NCBI GenBank assembly: GCA_024138015.1
Contig: JAMXBB010000011.1
Coordinates: forward strand, 66,416,308-66,480,307
Source: Lumnitzera littorea
Lineage: Eukaryota > Streptophyta > Magnoliopsida > Myrtales > Combretaceae
DNA length: 64,000 bases
Reading direction: 5' to 3'
Positions 1 through 14,300 of the stretch are shown in pieces (position 1 is the stretch's first letter; every line of letters begins with the position of its first letter). Under the pieces are notes generated by a model that was not told where the DNA came from, did no database searches, and saw nothing but the letters and a program-made list of their open reading frames with translations. A program made the translations under genes and the position numbers.

Positions 1-956
1 AAATTATTTTATTTTTGAAAAAGAAAAAATATATTTAGGAAATATTAAACTATAAAAACGAGCAAATATGGGGTATTTACACCAACCAATCGAAGCAAGT
101 TCTCTATCAATTCTTTCCTTAACCAAAGCTCCTCCTTCTCTTCTATTTATCTAGTAAATTTAGCTATAACTCTTCCATGTACTCCTCATGACATTCGAAA
201 CAGTAGTTTTATTAACACCTTTATCTGTTACCATTTTTTCTACTGTTAATATCTCCTTTGCTTGTTGATTCCCAAATCTGATTTTGTCATTTGGTTCTTC
301 AATGAATACTTCATCAACCTATGGACTATTAGGAAAAGAAGCACTAGAGGACGAACCCATCTCTGTAAACAAGACGAAACAACTATTAGATGGAACAAAT
401 TGACACGAAAAGAGAATAGCGTAATGGATGATGTAATGACCTGCTGTCTGATGGAGTAAAATAGATCAAGAAAGGAAAGATAGAAGAGAATACGCAGAAA
501 TGGGTTTTGTATTTTTTTGTATTTTTTTTTTTTTTTATGAACTAGTAGAAATACGAAGAATACGGGATGGAAGATTTGTAACCCTAAGAGAATGTAAAGA
601 AACTGTGAAAATTAGTGCCAATATCAATGAAATGATTCTAACAAATTATTATTCTCACGATGCATATGCAAGCAAAAGTCTGGTAGAAAAGAACACCCAA
701 TTGGTGTGAGACTCTCCCGATGAGAGAAAAATTCTCTCTCTAGAAGGTTAAAGAGAGAAGTACCCCAAATGAATGCATATGTCTTACTGGTTCTACATGT
801 ACTAATATTAGAATATTGGAATTTAGGTTTTAGAAGTTAAGATAATGAATGGGTGGTGGAGTGTTAAATGGATTAGTGGGATAAGGAAGTTATTTTACTT
901 CCTAAATTAATTTTCTAATAATATTACACATTTTCCCAAAGCATCTAAGATATTAA
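1..956. other. AT-rich intergenic DNA, no gene seen
   Basis: Only short open frames occur here, with low-complexity composition (for example T runs near 517-536). None resembles a known family and no splice-linked coding signal was seen. Confidence 0.6.
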
Positions 957-1351
957 CACCATGTTTGGATTGAGAGAAGAAAAGGGGAGAGGAGGAATTT
1001 GAAAGGAAAATTATATAATTTCCTTATTTAGTTAAGGAAGGAAAAGGGGAAGGAGTGGATTTGAGAAAGAAACTTTTCCCTTGAGCTCACTAAGAATAAT
1101 TCTCTCCAATCTAGAGAGAAAATTAGGAGGGAATTGAAATGAAATGATATATTTACCCTTCAAATAAAGATATATTTTGAAATTATAAGGATATTTATGA
1201 TATTCTAATAAAATAAAAAATTATATTATCAACTTTCCTTTTACTTTCTTTTCTTCTTTTATCTAAATAAGGGAATTTGTTTTTTTCCTTTAGTTTTCTT
1301 TCCTTCCTAATTCTTTCCTTTCACTTTCTTTCCCTATTTCTAAACACAATG
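957..1351. mobile_element. Tourist-like MITE (PIF/Harbinger type), copy 1
   Basis: A 395-bp non-coding element. Its left end starts CACCATGTTTGG and its right end, read in reverse, starts CATTGTGTTTAG, giving imperfect terminal inverted repeats. It is flanked on both sides by TAA (954-956 and 1352-1354), the 3-bp target duplication typical of PIF/Harbinger elements. The left part is purine-rich (AG) and the right part pyrimidine-rich (CT), so it could fold back. It has no coding capacity. A related copy lies at 56495-56920 with the same TAA duplication, which supports the borders. Confidence 0.7.
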
Positions 1352-1545
1352 TAAAGGTACTAAGGGTTTTAAAATAATATATTCCTAATTTTGATAATGG
1401 ATGTCTTTAGCACACAAGTAAGTGGTATAAACCATGAACTTATTCAACTTTTTAATGTATTAATGCCAAGGTCATTATAGTCTAATAATATTAATACTTA
1501 TCTTCTAATGAAATAAACTATATTTGATTTTTCCTATCTCAACAG

Positions 1546-1587
<42 letters not shown>

Positions 1588-2950
1588 CAATGCACTAAAA
1601 ATAAGATTACTCGAATTTTAAAAGTAAAATTAATAATACATCTCTTTATATATGTATGTTTAATTTTCTTACCCTTTTTATGGTGAACCATTAATTTTCT
1701 TATCCTTAAGTTTGAGCATTTCAATCCCAAATTTTTCCAAAGTATTTTCAAATATTTAGACTTTTATCATTAGACGAAATAATTAAAAATATTAAAATCA
1801 AAGGTACATCAATTAAAAAAGAGAGGTACTCCTTATTTTTAAGTTTTTAAATACTTATTATATTTAGTACTTTCTTTTTCTTTTTTAATTTTTAATTTTA
1901 AAAGAAAAAAAATGACCGTATAAGGGTTTAAGAGCACTTTCTTTAAAAAAAAAAAAATTTAGGATTCAAACCTTAATTTGAAAGTAAGGGGGCTAAGTAT
2001 ATATAAAAAAATGGTAGCAATTTGTACTACGAATTGTGCTTCCAAATGGTATCTTAAGTAATTCCAACAATCAAGTTTTTGAAATAGAGATAATCAAGAA
2101 AGCCATAAAAGTGAATATATAGCCTATAAGAGGCTAATTCAACCAATTTGTCTCTTCTCACTCTATAAACTTTTAGATATATGAAATTTCTTTTTTTTTT
2201 TCTTTTTTGATAGGCAAGATGATATAAACCAAAAAGATTGGATCTATATTCAATTAATTGGATCACACCTACTAAAAGAAAAAGGTTTTTTTGCTAATTC
2301 AATTGTATTGGCATATAAAATATGGGAATGTATAGGTTTAGTAACACTCTTCCCTTATATTCGTTCAAAGAAAGGGATAAGATGCGATTTTAAGTTACTT
2401 AATCACCATTTACGCTTTTCCTCTTATCAATGCATAAACCTCATTACTTATTTGACTTAGATGTTTCGTAAAAAAATAATTTAAAATTAACTAATTGGCC
2501 CTTTAGGAATAGGCCCTTAAATTTTAAACTCTTTTAAGTTTCTAAAACTAAAGGGCATGTTATTACAGAGTTAATGGTCTATTTATTTGAGTTCAAATGG
2601 GTTTCTATATGAAAACCTCAACCTTTAACATGATCCACGTGGTTGAAAACTTAAACCCGTAATCCAACCCATCTAATAAGTGTTTTCATACCCAGTCAAA
2701 CACGTTTCCAATGAAAATTTTAATATATATCTTAACTATCAAGTTTATGTCTTAAAAACATGTTTTAAGTATTGTTTTCAATATGTTAAATTCTTATAAC
2801 AAAAACTATATAAAAAACTATTAAAATATTTACAAAAGTAACTTACATTTTCTTAGTCAAACGTATAAACAATGCTTCTGTGAAAATAACTTTTTATCTC
2901 TTCTTCAAATATATAAATGATGCTTGCATTTTATGAGGCATTATCTACTT
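1352..2950. other. AT-rich intergenic DNA with an (AT)n microsatellite
   Basis: No gene is recognisable. The clearest structure is an AT dinucleotide run at about 1547-1582. Several poly-A and poly-T stretches occur near 1900-1960 and 2190-2210. Confidence 0.55.
1547..1582. repeat. (AT)n microsatellite
   Basis: A nearly perfect AT dinucleotide repeat of about 36 bp. Confidence 0.9.
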
Positions 2951-2989
2951 TTTCCTATCACCACACCAGGAATTTGATATTGAAGTAAA

Positions 2990-3990
2990 GAGTAAGGGCT
3001 AGTTTTGGTTGAAGAACACTAGGCTAAACTTAAGAGGGAGGTGAATTGAATTTAAGGACAAATTTCAAATCTTTTTTTATATAAATGACTAAATGTAATA
3101 ATAAGAGTAATTAAAGCAACAAAGAACAATAATAAATGCGAAAATTAAAGAAATTAAGATAAAAATGATCAAACCCGGATATAACGTGGAGTTCAGACCG
3201 CCCCCTAGTCTCTATAGACCTACAATACTTCCAACCGAGGACTTCACACCACTTTATTGATTTCTCAATCCAAGCTTCAAGAGCTATACAAACACAAACT
3301 TAATTATATAAGTTTTACACTCACAACTCTCAACACAAATCACAATCTCAACTCTTAACACAAAACTCAATCTCAACTCAAAATACAAAAACTCAATCTC
3401 AAGAATTATTGGTGTAATGCTTTTAACTCTCAATACTTGCAACTAATAGCTCATAAGCACTACACTTTAAATCTCTCTAAATATTAGCAATTTATGGTAC
3501 AGGAGATAATGAGAATTATAGATAACAAGAATATAAGAGAATGTTGAAATATTGCAGTAAAAGATTAGTTCTCTACTGTCCTTGGCTGGGTTGTTGAGCA
3601 TTTATATTATCCCATTCATTTCTTCCCATTACAATGCATTCAATGCTCCAATGGCTAGTTAAATTTGACTTACCAGCATGCCGGTACTTTGAACTATTGA
3701 CAAGTTAATAAAAATTACTCTACTGGTAAATGATCCAGTAAGCCGGTTCTTCCAGGTCAATGAGTTTTTCTTTGTATTTTCCAGAGTTTTATACCGTTAG
3801 CTTGGTTCTTCCTTGAGCCATCAACTCGATAGGCCGAATATCACCTAAAAATTCTTTTAATATACAACAAATGAATACTCTTTACAATATAACTTCAAGA
3901 TTATTTGATCACCACTTCAAAAAATTAAATTTCTTGCAGAGATAATTAATATATTTAATCATTAAGTAAGCTAATTTGAACTTATTCAAT
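2990..3990. repeat. Possible decayed dispersed repeat
   Basis: The stretch begins with a purine-rich AAGAGGGAGGTGAATTGAA motif followed by a block rich in CAATCTCAACTC-type near repeats (about 3310-3400). Motifs like the first are common in abundant dicot repeats, but no terminal repeat, target duplication or coding domain was found here, so the class is not assigned. Confidence 0.25.
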
Positions 3991-4049
3991 CATCTTAAAA
4001 TAATCAAATAATACTTAGTTTAATCATCCACTTGTTTTTGTTTTCTTAA

Positions 4050-7000
4050 AAAATAATATGTTTAGATATACGTTTTTTATTTTATTCTCATCAAAATCAA
4101 ATAATGAACCCTAAGTTCAACATTGGTCTCCAAAAGAAGGTAACATGGATGTCACTTCATTGTAGTTACTTACCTAGACCAACATGAATGAACTTTATTT
4201 GATCATTATTTATTTATATGAATGCTCAATCCCTTGCTTATATGAATGTACAAGTAGATTTGTACAACCTTACAATGTAACACCTCTTCTTAGTGATGGG
4301 GATAGGCAACTAAGATAGATAAATGAGCTACAACAGACGAGCTATGACACACCTATTTGGCGAGCACATCCATTAGCAAGGAAAAGTGTAAATTTCTCTT
4401 GGGAGAGCATGTTCACTAGGTAAAAGTCTAATCACTGATTTAAACATCTATTTAGCTAACTTAAGTAAATATTTATAGCATGGTTGATCTTTAAAGTTAG
4501 TATATAGTGCGTTCTAATTGAGTTAAATGAAAAATATTTATTCATATATCTAAGTTGTATTTTTATTTGTAATACTAAATAGTTTCATAAATAAGGTTGA
4601 AGTCAAATAAGGTGACCCTAATGGGTTTATTTAACGAAGTACAGCCTAAAGTTACTTCCATAGAACATCAAACTTTATGAGCATAGAAATCAAAATTTAA
4701 GAGTGTTACTCATATATGCTTGTAATCAAAGTAGGCAAGGATGATTCAAAAAGAGAGAGAGAGAGAGAGTAAAAAGGCTAGAGTAATAAAATTAAACTAT
4801 AAACGTTGAAAATGCTAATCTTAAATGGATCCACAAAGCAAACCTAAAAACATTTACAAAACCCATTTATTAAATGGGTTGATAGATAAGTTTTAAGTAT
4901 GAGATTTGAACCCTGATACATTTATAAATGTGTCTAAACCAATCTAATTTGTTCATTAATCATGTAAAGTTTTGCATACATAAACCTTTTTATAAACTTG
5001 TCATGTCGTTGATAGTGCTAAATTGTATTATTTTATAAGTTATCATTATATTGCTTGTATAGGGTTTTAATGTATTTTTAGTGCATATTGAGTACTAGAT
5101 TCGTAAATATTTCATTTTCAAGTTTTTAGATAAAGTTTGTACAACAAAGGAATCAATTGCTGGAACATTGGACAAGATTTGAATCAAATTGGCCAAAATT
5201 TGCATCTGCATACTATGTGTTTTGATGCTCAAATTATACACGTCGTATGCACATATTTAATAAGCTATGTAACTACAAAGATACAATACACATTGTATAT
5301 CTTTAAATAAGAGGCCATATATTGCATTTCTTATATATACGATGTAGATGCCGAATATTAGGGCTATGTATTCATTAATTTCATTGCCAATATGAGTTGC
5401 AATTACGAGAGTTACATGAGCAACTGGTATGGTCATGTCTAGGGCCATGTCATCATCAAAACCATATGGGATTCCTTATACCATAAATATATACACATGT
5501 GCATGCATACATATAAAAACCTTGCAAAGGAGAGATTCATTCATTATTCAATCCATTCATTCGACGAGTTTTAGGGTTTCAAAGTAGTTACTTTCTTTGT
5601 AAAGTTCAACACTAGGAATTATAGGAAACAATATTTGAGTAGGAACTAAGGTTTAGGTACCTCTATTTTAGGTTGTTTTCAATCCTTTATAATTGTTCTT
5701 GCATTGGATATTATAAAACCTATTTTCTTTTGTGCTTTAATTGATATTATGAATTGAATGTTTGGATTATTGGTTAATGAGTTTCTATTTTGCACGATAT
5801 AGTTATTTGTTGAATATTTAATTCCAACATCACTGAGCATATATTTTAATTAATTGGAATATATGTTAGATTAAGATTGGTCAAGAAAACCTTTTCAAGT
5901 TAATTCATGATATTTGGTTAATTTGAATTAAAGAAAGATATAGGGTTTTATGCACCTTAATCCAATTAGGGTTTGGGAACTAAAAATAATTAATTAATTT
6001 ATTTCTTAGTTAGAGATAGAAGAGTTGAATTGATTATTCTGGTAGTTATTGGCTTTGAGAAAAGAAGTGTTTACTTAGTGCTTTATTGCCTTGAAACTAA
6101 ATTACTAAACTAATAAAAAATTTCACCAGTAATAAGTGTTCATAATATCAATATCAATGGGCTTTCCATGCATTTGGTTCATAATTGAACTCATTAATGG
6201 TGTTGAATATTTTAACTTAATAGAGTAGTTTTCCCTTAATTCATAATAATATATTAGTTCTAGAACTAGTGTTTAGAATTTAAACATTTTAAAAATGTTT
6301 GATTTACTTTGTCTAGCTTTAGATGGGATTAATGCAGTTAAGAGCTAGCATAACACTCTTGTGGTTCAATCTAATCTTTACCACATAATGCACTTGCAGG
6401 TAAAATACACTTTAGTTTTGAAGTAGAGTTAGGTTTAATATGCATCAATCGTGTTTAGGTTGGCAAACCACATGTTAAATTGCTAGCCATAACATAAGCA
6501 AACATAAATAAGTGTATATGTAATTTATTTTACATCTATATAAAACAAAAAATAAAATTTATCTCATGCTTACTTCAAAAAAGTAAATTTATCTTGATGT
6601 CAAATTTTTAACAAGCTTAATTTTTAATGTATTGTTTCCTAACTTTGATAGTGGTAGCCATTTTTTATTAAGGCAAAACCTACTCTTCAAGTTAATAGAC
6701 TACAAGGCAAGATTTTTATAATTTAATGGTATGAACATTGGTCTCCTAAAGAGATGAGCTAGGTTCAAATCATCAATCTTTCAAGTTATAATATATTGTT
6801 GGCAAAAAAAAAAAATGTTAATAGATTATAAAGATGAAAAATTAGTACTAATTGCCCTTAGATAATACAAGTATATAATAATACATCTATCATTGTCTTG
6901 ATTTTACATTTGAATTAAAGTATTTGTCATGACCTTTTAAATGGTATAGATTTTATAAAAATTGGACATCTCACATAAATGTTATGAGAGAGTTCATGTA

Positions 7001-8430
7001 CTTTCTTAGCACTTATTGATTTCTACATTAGATTTGTAAGTAAGTAGTTGTTGATGGTGGATATCATGGGTATAACTCTTAGGTGAACTCTTAGTGGCCT
7101 GATAGCCATGCTTGGTGATGGAAATACAAAAAGCCCCTTGTGCCTTTCCTAATGGGGGTCGTACAACGCTTAAGTTAACAAAGAGAGTATTATGATTTCA
7201 ATGGATGAGGGAATGAGTAAATGAGATAGTTCCAAAGACAAGAATATTTAAAGGATCCCTTACCTAGTGGTTTTACTCACATTTATAGGTTAATGGGTTT
7301 GACTTTCTCAAATGTGTGGCATAATGGGATTGATTGGTGCGAAATCTAAGAAGGTGGTATTGTCAATATGAGAAAAGACTTCCAACCCTCTATTAGTTGG
7401 TAGAGACTTAAAATATGGGCTTATCACATCGATGGAGGGTAATCGCCTTAGCCTGGTGGCTAAACTATAGATTGTGTATTGGGAGGTCATTTAGTATTTA
7501 ATGATGAGAGAAAAAGAGAAGAGGAGAAGAGGGAAGGGGAGGGTGGGCTTGATTGTATTGGCTGGTGAGCTCTCTAAAGACAGTCCTTAAGAAGGGAGGC
7601 AAGCTCTTCTTTTGTGGTCGATGAGCAAGGATAAAGGATCTTTATATGATGGCCCTTAGAGTGCTCGGGGTTGAGCTTAAGTAAGGTAGGTGAAGCTCAA
7701 GCATGTGTTGAGCATTCTTTACTCAAGCTAAAGAGGCTTTGGTACCACGCTAACCAAGCTTTCTAGTAGGCTTAAGCTTAGGAGTCGTCGGCTAAAGGCC
7801 AACTATCAACAATAGTAAAGGCATTAATTCACTTAAATACTAAATTGACATTTAATAACTTTTAGACATATAACTACAGATAAGAATAAATAAACAAAGA
7901 AAAAGATAAATTGTTTAAGATAAAATTAATCTAAGGTAAAAGGAAACTTAAATTTAAAACTAACGTTTAATAAAATGCAATACAAACAATAGATACATAT
8001 TTGTGTCTCATATTTTATAGAAAATCATACTAAAACCCCATTATGTTTGTACTAAGATTGAATTAAGTTCTCACATTAATAGGGTTTGTAAATCAAATCC
8101 ATAATTTAAGTGTCCACGATCAAGAGTAAACCATTTGGAAGATCAACTAAGGCTAAAAGAAAGTCTAACAAATGCAAGGATCAACCAAGTAGTTGACATA
8201 ATAGAGAAGGTGGTTGTTTACCCTTGGCATTTGATGTATCTAGGAGGACAATCATTAGAACACTAATCTTGGACACAAATAAAAGAAAGCAAGTCCTTTT
8301 AAGTATGGAAGAAACAGTATAGAATTTTCATCCTCAATAATTGCCTAACCTTAAGATGTGGTCCACTAAGGGTTGACTAGAATGCGGTTTTTCTTTGTTT
8401 ATTTTTTGATAGCCTTATGTAATTTCTTTT
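4050..8430. other. Long intergenic stretch, no gene seen
   Basis: AT-rich DNA with only short, unrecognised frames. A (GA)n run lies at about 4751-4769. The GC-richer patch at 7000-7810 has no readable domain and may be an old repeat remnant. Confidence 0.5.
4751..4769. repeat. (GA)n microsatellite
   Basis: A short perfect GA dinucleotide repeat. Confidence 0.85.
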
Positions 8431-8435
8431 AAGGT

Positions 8436-9055
8436 TAATATCATTCGCAATTAGCTACTTAAAATTTAAAAGTGTCAACTTATTACCTATAAATTTTTCA
8501 AGGCCATTTGTACTACTTGAATTAGATAGTTAATTGTAAAAATAGATAAAGTTTAGATAATTAACAATAATAATGAGTAAAGTTTTAGTAAGTAATTGTG
8601 AAAAGGAGGAAAGTTTGGGTACCAAATTAATACTTTAAAACTTTAATAGTTGATTGCAAAAGTTTGCAAAGTGTAAGTTCTAAATATAGCATCCATCCTT
8701 TCTTTTAATTACTTTTCTAGTTTGTTCTTTAGCTAGCATTTGCTTATTTAGCCTAAGTGAAGATTTTTGGATTGTAACAAAACATATTATTAAGACCCTT
8801 TATCATGAATAAGGTGAATGTCACATTTGATACCTAAACATTATGCATTTTTATAATTAATTACCTAAAGTTTATAACTGTTGATTTATTACTTGCAAAG
8901 TTTTCAAGGCTATTTATAATATTTGGATTAGGAAATTAATTGTAAATACAAGTAAAGTTTATTTCGTTAATTGAAAAAATAGTAAATTTCAAGTAGTTAA
9001 TTGCAAAAACGAATAAAGTTTAGATATTGAATTAATACTTTTAAATTTTGTTTAT
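8436..9055. repeat. Pair of degenerate direct repeats, about 240 bp each
   Basis: Two segments (about 8436-8665 and 8822-9055) share an order of motifs: an attACCTA-like start, a TTTTCAAGGC(C/T)ATTT block, TTAATTGTAAA, a GTAAAGTTTA-like repeat and a final AATTAATACTTT(A/T)AA. They are diverged, AT-rich and non-coding, and may be remnants of one small transposon family. The boundaries are approximate. Confidence 0.4.
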
Positions 9056-9059
9056 GGGT

Positions 9060-10112
9060 ATTCTAGCCAAAAACAAAAAACAACTATGGTTAAAGTTAAT
9101 GTATCAACTATAACATTCACTCTCATAAATATCGAATTCTTCCTTCTTATTAATTGATATAGATTGTAGCTAATAATCACTTACTTATTAATCTATTATT
9201 CTTTTGTTTTTTTTTTTTGTAATAAAAACATATTATTAAAAACCAAACGGAGTTTAACCTAGACAACAAACATTCAAAATCATCCTAGTTGACTCGTATC
9301 ACTATCTTACCTCCAAACTAAAATATCATCCTGGTCCTTGCCAGAATCAGCAACAATTAAATAAAAAATAACCGTAGGAAATGTAGAAGAAATTGTTTGT
9401 GTCCGACTTGAGACAAACATGGAGGATTTAGATGATTTAAACGACTAATGAATTTTATATAAATATTAATTACTCAAATTACTCAAAGTCAAACATGGAG
9501 ATTTAAGTAAGTTTTGATATAAGCATCCATAACACCCCTCATACTTGTTCTCAGATTCTGAAACGATACATGCTTAGTCTATGACAATGCAAAGTTACAC
9601 AGCCAATACGAGAATAGTGATTATGGGAAAAAAAAAAAAAAAAGAAGAGAAAAGAAAAATGTGATGGCAAAATTATACTAACGTTTCACAGTACTAAGCA
9701 AAAATTCAAACGTACCATAATGGCACATTTTGAAATGATTCTTTTATGTTAATTGTTATTCAACTTTTTTACTCCTACTCATCATGGATACGATGAAGAA
9801 TATCCAAATCAAGTGTTAACTTAAAAAAAAAAAAAACAATTACAAATTTGAATCAACAAAAAGAGCTAAGATGATACCGTGTTGCAAGGAAAATTTTACG
9901 ATATCAATATCTTTCTAATAATATAAGCATGTTATTTTAAAAATTTAAGTAATGCTGTAGTTTTGATATTTTTCATCCCCTATTACAATATCACGTGATA
10001 TCTTTGGGAACGTCCATCGTCCATGTTGCTAAGCTGGCTTTTCCAAGGACAAAGCAAAAGAAAGTGGGGGTGTAACGCGTAGGTCGCCTACGAAACGATA
10101 TGCATAACATTT
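9060..10112. other. Intergenic DNA with a possible LINE-type tail
   Basis: No gene is recognisable. Read on the minus strand, a sequence with ATTAAAAACC-type motifs ends in a homopolymer (T run on the plus strand at 9207-9218), as LINE 3' ends often do. No reverse transcriptase domain is next to it, so this is a weak call. The 3' part holds more poly-A runs (9629-9644 and 9822-9837). Confidence 0.3.
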
Positions 10113-10894
10113 TGTTATGATGGGCCTCGGGTTAAGGTCGCCCCACCGTCTGACCCGTGGGCCAGGTTTATTCGCTCTTTATTGCATCAACAGCTGACCA
10201 TGTGCAATGTCTTCTCTTTCTTGAGTTTGACAGTGTCGGCGTCGCATTGTCAGTTGTCAGTCGCCTCAGTCTCCTCATCAACTATCAACCGCTAGTTGTC
10301 GTGGATGACGATGTCCTTTCCTTCGAGATACAGAGAACTTTAATCATGTTCCTTTGTCTTCTTCTTCTTAACAACAATAATTTTTAATAGTGATTTTATG
10401 TAAAATTTATATACCTTCACAGGATATTTTGAAAAGAAATTTTTTACATTTGATTAAATCCATCAAGTTTTATCTTTTTATACTTATCTCTATAAATCTT
10501 AAGCTTATCCCTTAGTCGTTTAAACCCATAAAGAATCGTAATAATTATAAATTATAAAATAAGGATAAAATAACCATATTTTAAATATTAGGGATATATT
10601 AGACATAATAGCTCCATTCTTCTACACTTGTAGAAGAAAATATCTCTTACCAATTAATTTCCAACAGTCAGTTTCATTTCGCTATAAATACTAAACATTT
10701 ACTAAATGGTAACCTTCTTTAAAAAACTCTACATTCTAAGCCTATGTACTAAGTATTTTATCCTATCGAAAGCTTATTATTGATTTAAGCATCGAAGTGG
10801 TCGCATCGAATAACCTCTTAGTGTCCTCTCAATGCACACTATTTTGCAGGTGCAACATGTGCAGACTCTGATCGATTATTGGCAAGAACTGAGA
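10113..10894 (+). repeat. 5' LTR of the Tat element (approximate)
   Basis: The part from about 10500 to 10894 matches 30080-30476 through shared blocks such as ATAAATTATAAAATAAGGAT, GCTATAAATACTAAACATTT and CATGTG(C/T)AGACT. The start resembles the 3' copy (GGGTTAAGG versus GGGTAAGG), but about 300 bp of extra sequence separates the two matching parts. CTATAAATA near 10683 is a plausible TATA box. The 3' LTR ends CTGACA, while this copy reads CTGAGA. Confidence 0.6.
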
Positions 10895-10903
10895 AACAAC
10901 ATT

Positions 10904-10920
10904 TGATGCCGTCTGTGAGA
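10904..10920 (+). other. Primer-binding site of the Tat element
   Basis: TGATGCCGTCTGTGAGA lies ten bases after the 5' LTR end. It resembles the GGCGCCGTCTGTGGG motif usually found just inside the 5' LTR of Tat-type elements, with a few changes. The tRNA primer is not assigned. Confidence 0.6.
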
Positions 10921-11025
10921 AAAAAGAATTTCTATACTCGAAATCCTAAACACACCAAACATGTAACTCATGTCAAGCCTTTCTACATCATGTCTCAATG
11001 TAACAAATAAGGAAATCAACAGTTA

Positions 11026-11397
11026 GTGAACAACCAATCCAGGGGCAACCAACTCACCCTAAGAGTTATGCCGAAAGAACGCCCAAAACACATGGAGTGC
11101 GTGGTTGAGCAATATACATTACAGAACAGGGAGCTCTACGCTGGCTTAGATGAAGCGGAGCGCCGCAGTAAACAAACTCACCACCCCAAAGCTTTAAATG
11201 GCCGTACTAAGCGGGACAGCATACAACAGCAACAGCAAAATGGAAAGAATCGACAACCCGATCCACCACTGCGCCAGCAACCAACGAGGTCTGTGACTGC
11301 TTGCAATCGAGCTTTGGCTGGCAATGAGTAGGAAGTCAACTCGCAAGGAGTTCAAGCTTATTTAGTTGCACGACAGGCTCACCTAACGGGCGACGTC
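11026..11397 (+). pseudogene. Tat gag, N-terminal part, cut by an insertion
   Basis: An open frame of about 100 codons from an ATG at 11026, rich in charged residues and glutamine (a QQQQQ run), leads into the insertion point of the first solo LTR. It lies where the 5' end of gag is expected, between the primer-binding site and the gag core that resumes at 17616. The frame meets a stop (11329-11331) before the insertion, so it was already decayed or is shifted there. On its own it has no recognisable domain; the call rests on position. Confidence 0.5.
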
Positions 11398-14300
11398 TGT
11401 CACACCCCGAAATAACAAAGTCGTAATAGCTCCACCGTATAAATCATTCTAAGATAGAAGTTGACCTTATAACCACTATCTTAGACCTGATCTACATAAT
11501 GCGTCAACGACTAACCCACTTTAAAGTAAACAATTTGTAATTTAAATAAATTATTTACCTAAAAAAGTGAGAAAATATATATATACACTGTAATTTAGTT
11601 ATTACAATTAACATTTACAATGTTTCACCGTAATATATTTCCTAATTATTACATTATTCAAAAATGAAAAATTATAAAATAAAAGCTTAGACCTTAAAAA
11701 TATATGTTTGTTTTTCAAATGTTTTTCCTCACTCCCTAGGATCCAGCAGTTGCTAGCTTCGGAATAGTTGTAAGCCACTTCTTAGCCAGCACCTACACGA
11801 TGTCTATAAGATGTGAGCAACCACAGCTCCGTAAGTTAGAATAAAAGACTTAAAACTATACCATAAACACAACAAGGTTATCAACCAACTTATTAGGTGC
11901 AATGCATGTTCAAGCAAATGCCATCACACGACGTTGTCCGGTCCGTCGTGAGATTAGAGAAATTGCACCCACTCTAATCCGAATTAAGGAGTTACCATTA
12001 ATGCAATAGCTCACGATCAAACCCAAGCTTGTGCAATGGAGACACCACTCTTCCCGCGACTACCTTCGAACCATTGACTTCACCCTCGTCGCGACCCCCT
12101 TTCTTGTCACTTAGTTCGACTAAGGATAAAAAAGGGACCCTTATGCAATCCTATACTATCCTTTTTGAAAGGGTCGGTATTTAGCCTGAGAATCCTAAGT
12201 TTCCCCTAATGGGTTGCTATGCAGGTCCAATTATGATTACGAGTCGTATATTTGATTAGGTCCAGTTTAGGGTGATCAATCATTTCATACAAATCACACA
12301 ATACAAGCTAGAACAATAAACAAAATCATAACATCACTCATAATCAAGTATATACGCACAACAGACTATCTAACAAGCACAATCAAGCATAATCTCAAGC
12401 CTCCAAAATACAGCATCGTATTAATCTCAACTTATCTCGACTTCTCGCTCGCTCACTCACTCGAAGTCCAACTCACTTAGGCCATCGTCGATCATCCCTA
12501 TAACACAAACGTGGTTTCAGTTTTTCATATAACTATTATAGGTTCGTTTTATCCTATAACGTTTATTATTATGTTTTATTTAGGGTTTAATATACCTAAT
12601 TATTTAGGTTTTAAGTCTTTTACGATTATCCTAGGTTTGGGGTTAGGTTCGGGTTCAGTTTCCGTATTGTTTTCTAAATTAAGTTCTAGTTTGATTTCTA
12701 AGTATTGTTTTATACCCGAACCCTAAAAATTCGTTTCAACTCATAATGTGAAATTAATCACATTACTTCCAGATATCCTCAATACCATCATTATCCCTAG
12801 TCAGTATTCTATTTCACTCGGTACATTTAAATTCTTATTAGTGTATCGATTTACTCCTGCTGTGAAAAAATTTTATATTTTTCATATAATTACATAAATT
12901 TAAGTTTTCTATTTGTTTTATTATATATCCATATTATTTATATAATATCAATTTTTATCCTAATATTTTCTATTTATTATATTTTCAATAATTACATACT
13001 ATGTATCATCACCTATTATGTATATAATACACATCTAATATTTCTATCACTCTAATTACCATCTCCCAACATCAATTATTATTTCAAATTGTCTAAATTC
13101 ATCCTAAATCAGATTTTACACCTAATTACCCTAATTTACAAAATTAACTTAAAATTTACTATTTTTCCCTATTACTCATTTACTACATAATTAACCTAAT
13201 AATTACATCTAATACCTTAAATGCTAAAAATATCATAGTTCATCAGATTTCAACATCCTAAAACATATAATTATTCACTAAATCAGTAATTAACCATTCA
13301 ATTACTTAATTAACCATAAATTACCCATTTTATGCCTCATTTTAAGGCCTAAAAATTATCTAAAATTTAAAAAAATTAATTTTTGAAAACGGAATTCATA
13401 GCATTGTTCTATATCATCTAAGTAGTCTACACAAAAATTTTGGATTCAAAACTACATTTCTAAAGTCATTTATTTCTAAATCGAAATATGCTCGATTTTA
13501 CATGATTTCTTAAGGACCATATATCATGGGACATATTTTCATCAAAATAATATTTTTCCTAAAAAATACATACAAAAATATTTCAGAATAACAAAATTCA
13601 TAATTTTCTAAGAATATTTACTATTTTTTACAAAATTACACAAAATCGGGTTGGAAATCGAACTTACCAATTTGGGTGGCTCCGGCCACCGCTGGCCACC
13701 GTGGCCTTGTCGATCGATCTAGGCGCTGCCACCACCATGTGGTGGTGGTGACCGTCCACTCCCAGCTGCTCTTCTGGTGTTAGTTCCCTTTTATGGCCAT
13801 AATTGCACAGTTTTTCTTATTATTTTTTCTAACCCTAATTTTTTTCTCAATTTCGCCTCTCCCTATTTTTCTCACTCTCCAAATTGACCAAATGAGCTTC
13901 TGAAATTTTCTTGTTATTTATCGAACTTTAGAGAAATTATTGTGCATCAATTTAATTAGACAACTACCTTATCTCTTCTTTTTTCCACTTTCTATTTATT
14001 GTATTTTAATTGGTTGATTTTGTTTCTTCAATTCCAGATTGCTATGCCTCATTTCTAGATTTTTCCTGATTTTTTCTTAATTAATTATGAATTTTATTTA
14101 ATTATTTAGTATTATTTTAGCACATTTCACGTATTTTAAGTAATTACGCGTGTTTCTATCTACATGTAAATTCATATATAGTACAAATAAATATTCCTAA
14201 ATATTATTTAGGCCATTTTATGATTTTTAATATACATATAATTTATTTCTAATAATTCGTTAATTATCGAAATGCATTTTACGCATTTTCGATAAATAAC

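Noticed and set aside
1539..1751. A 70-codon frame over the AT microsatellite
   Set aside because: The YIYIYI translation comes from the repeat itself.
10157..10387. A 76-codon frame
   Set aside because: It overlaps the 5' LTR region, has no domain and is not seen in the 3' LTR.
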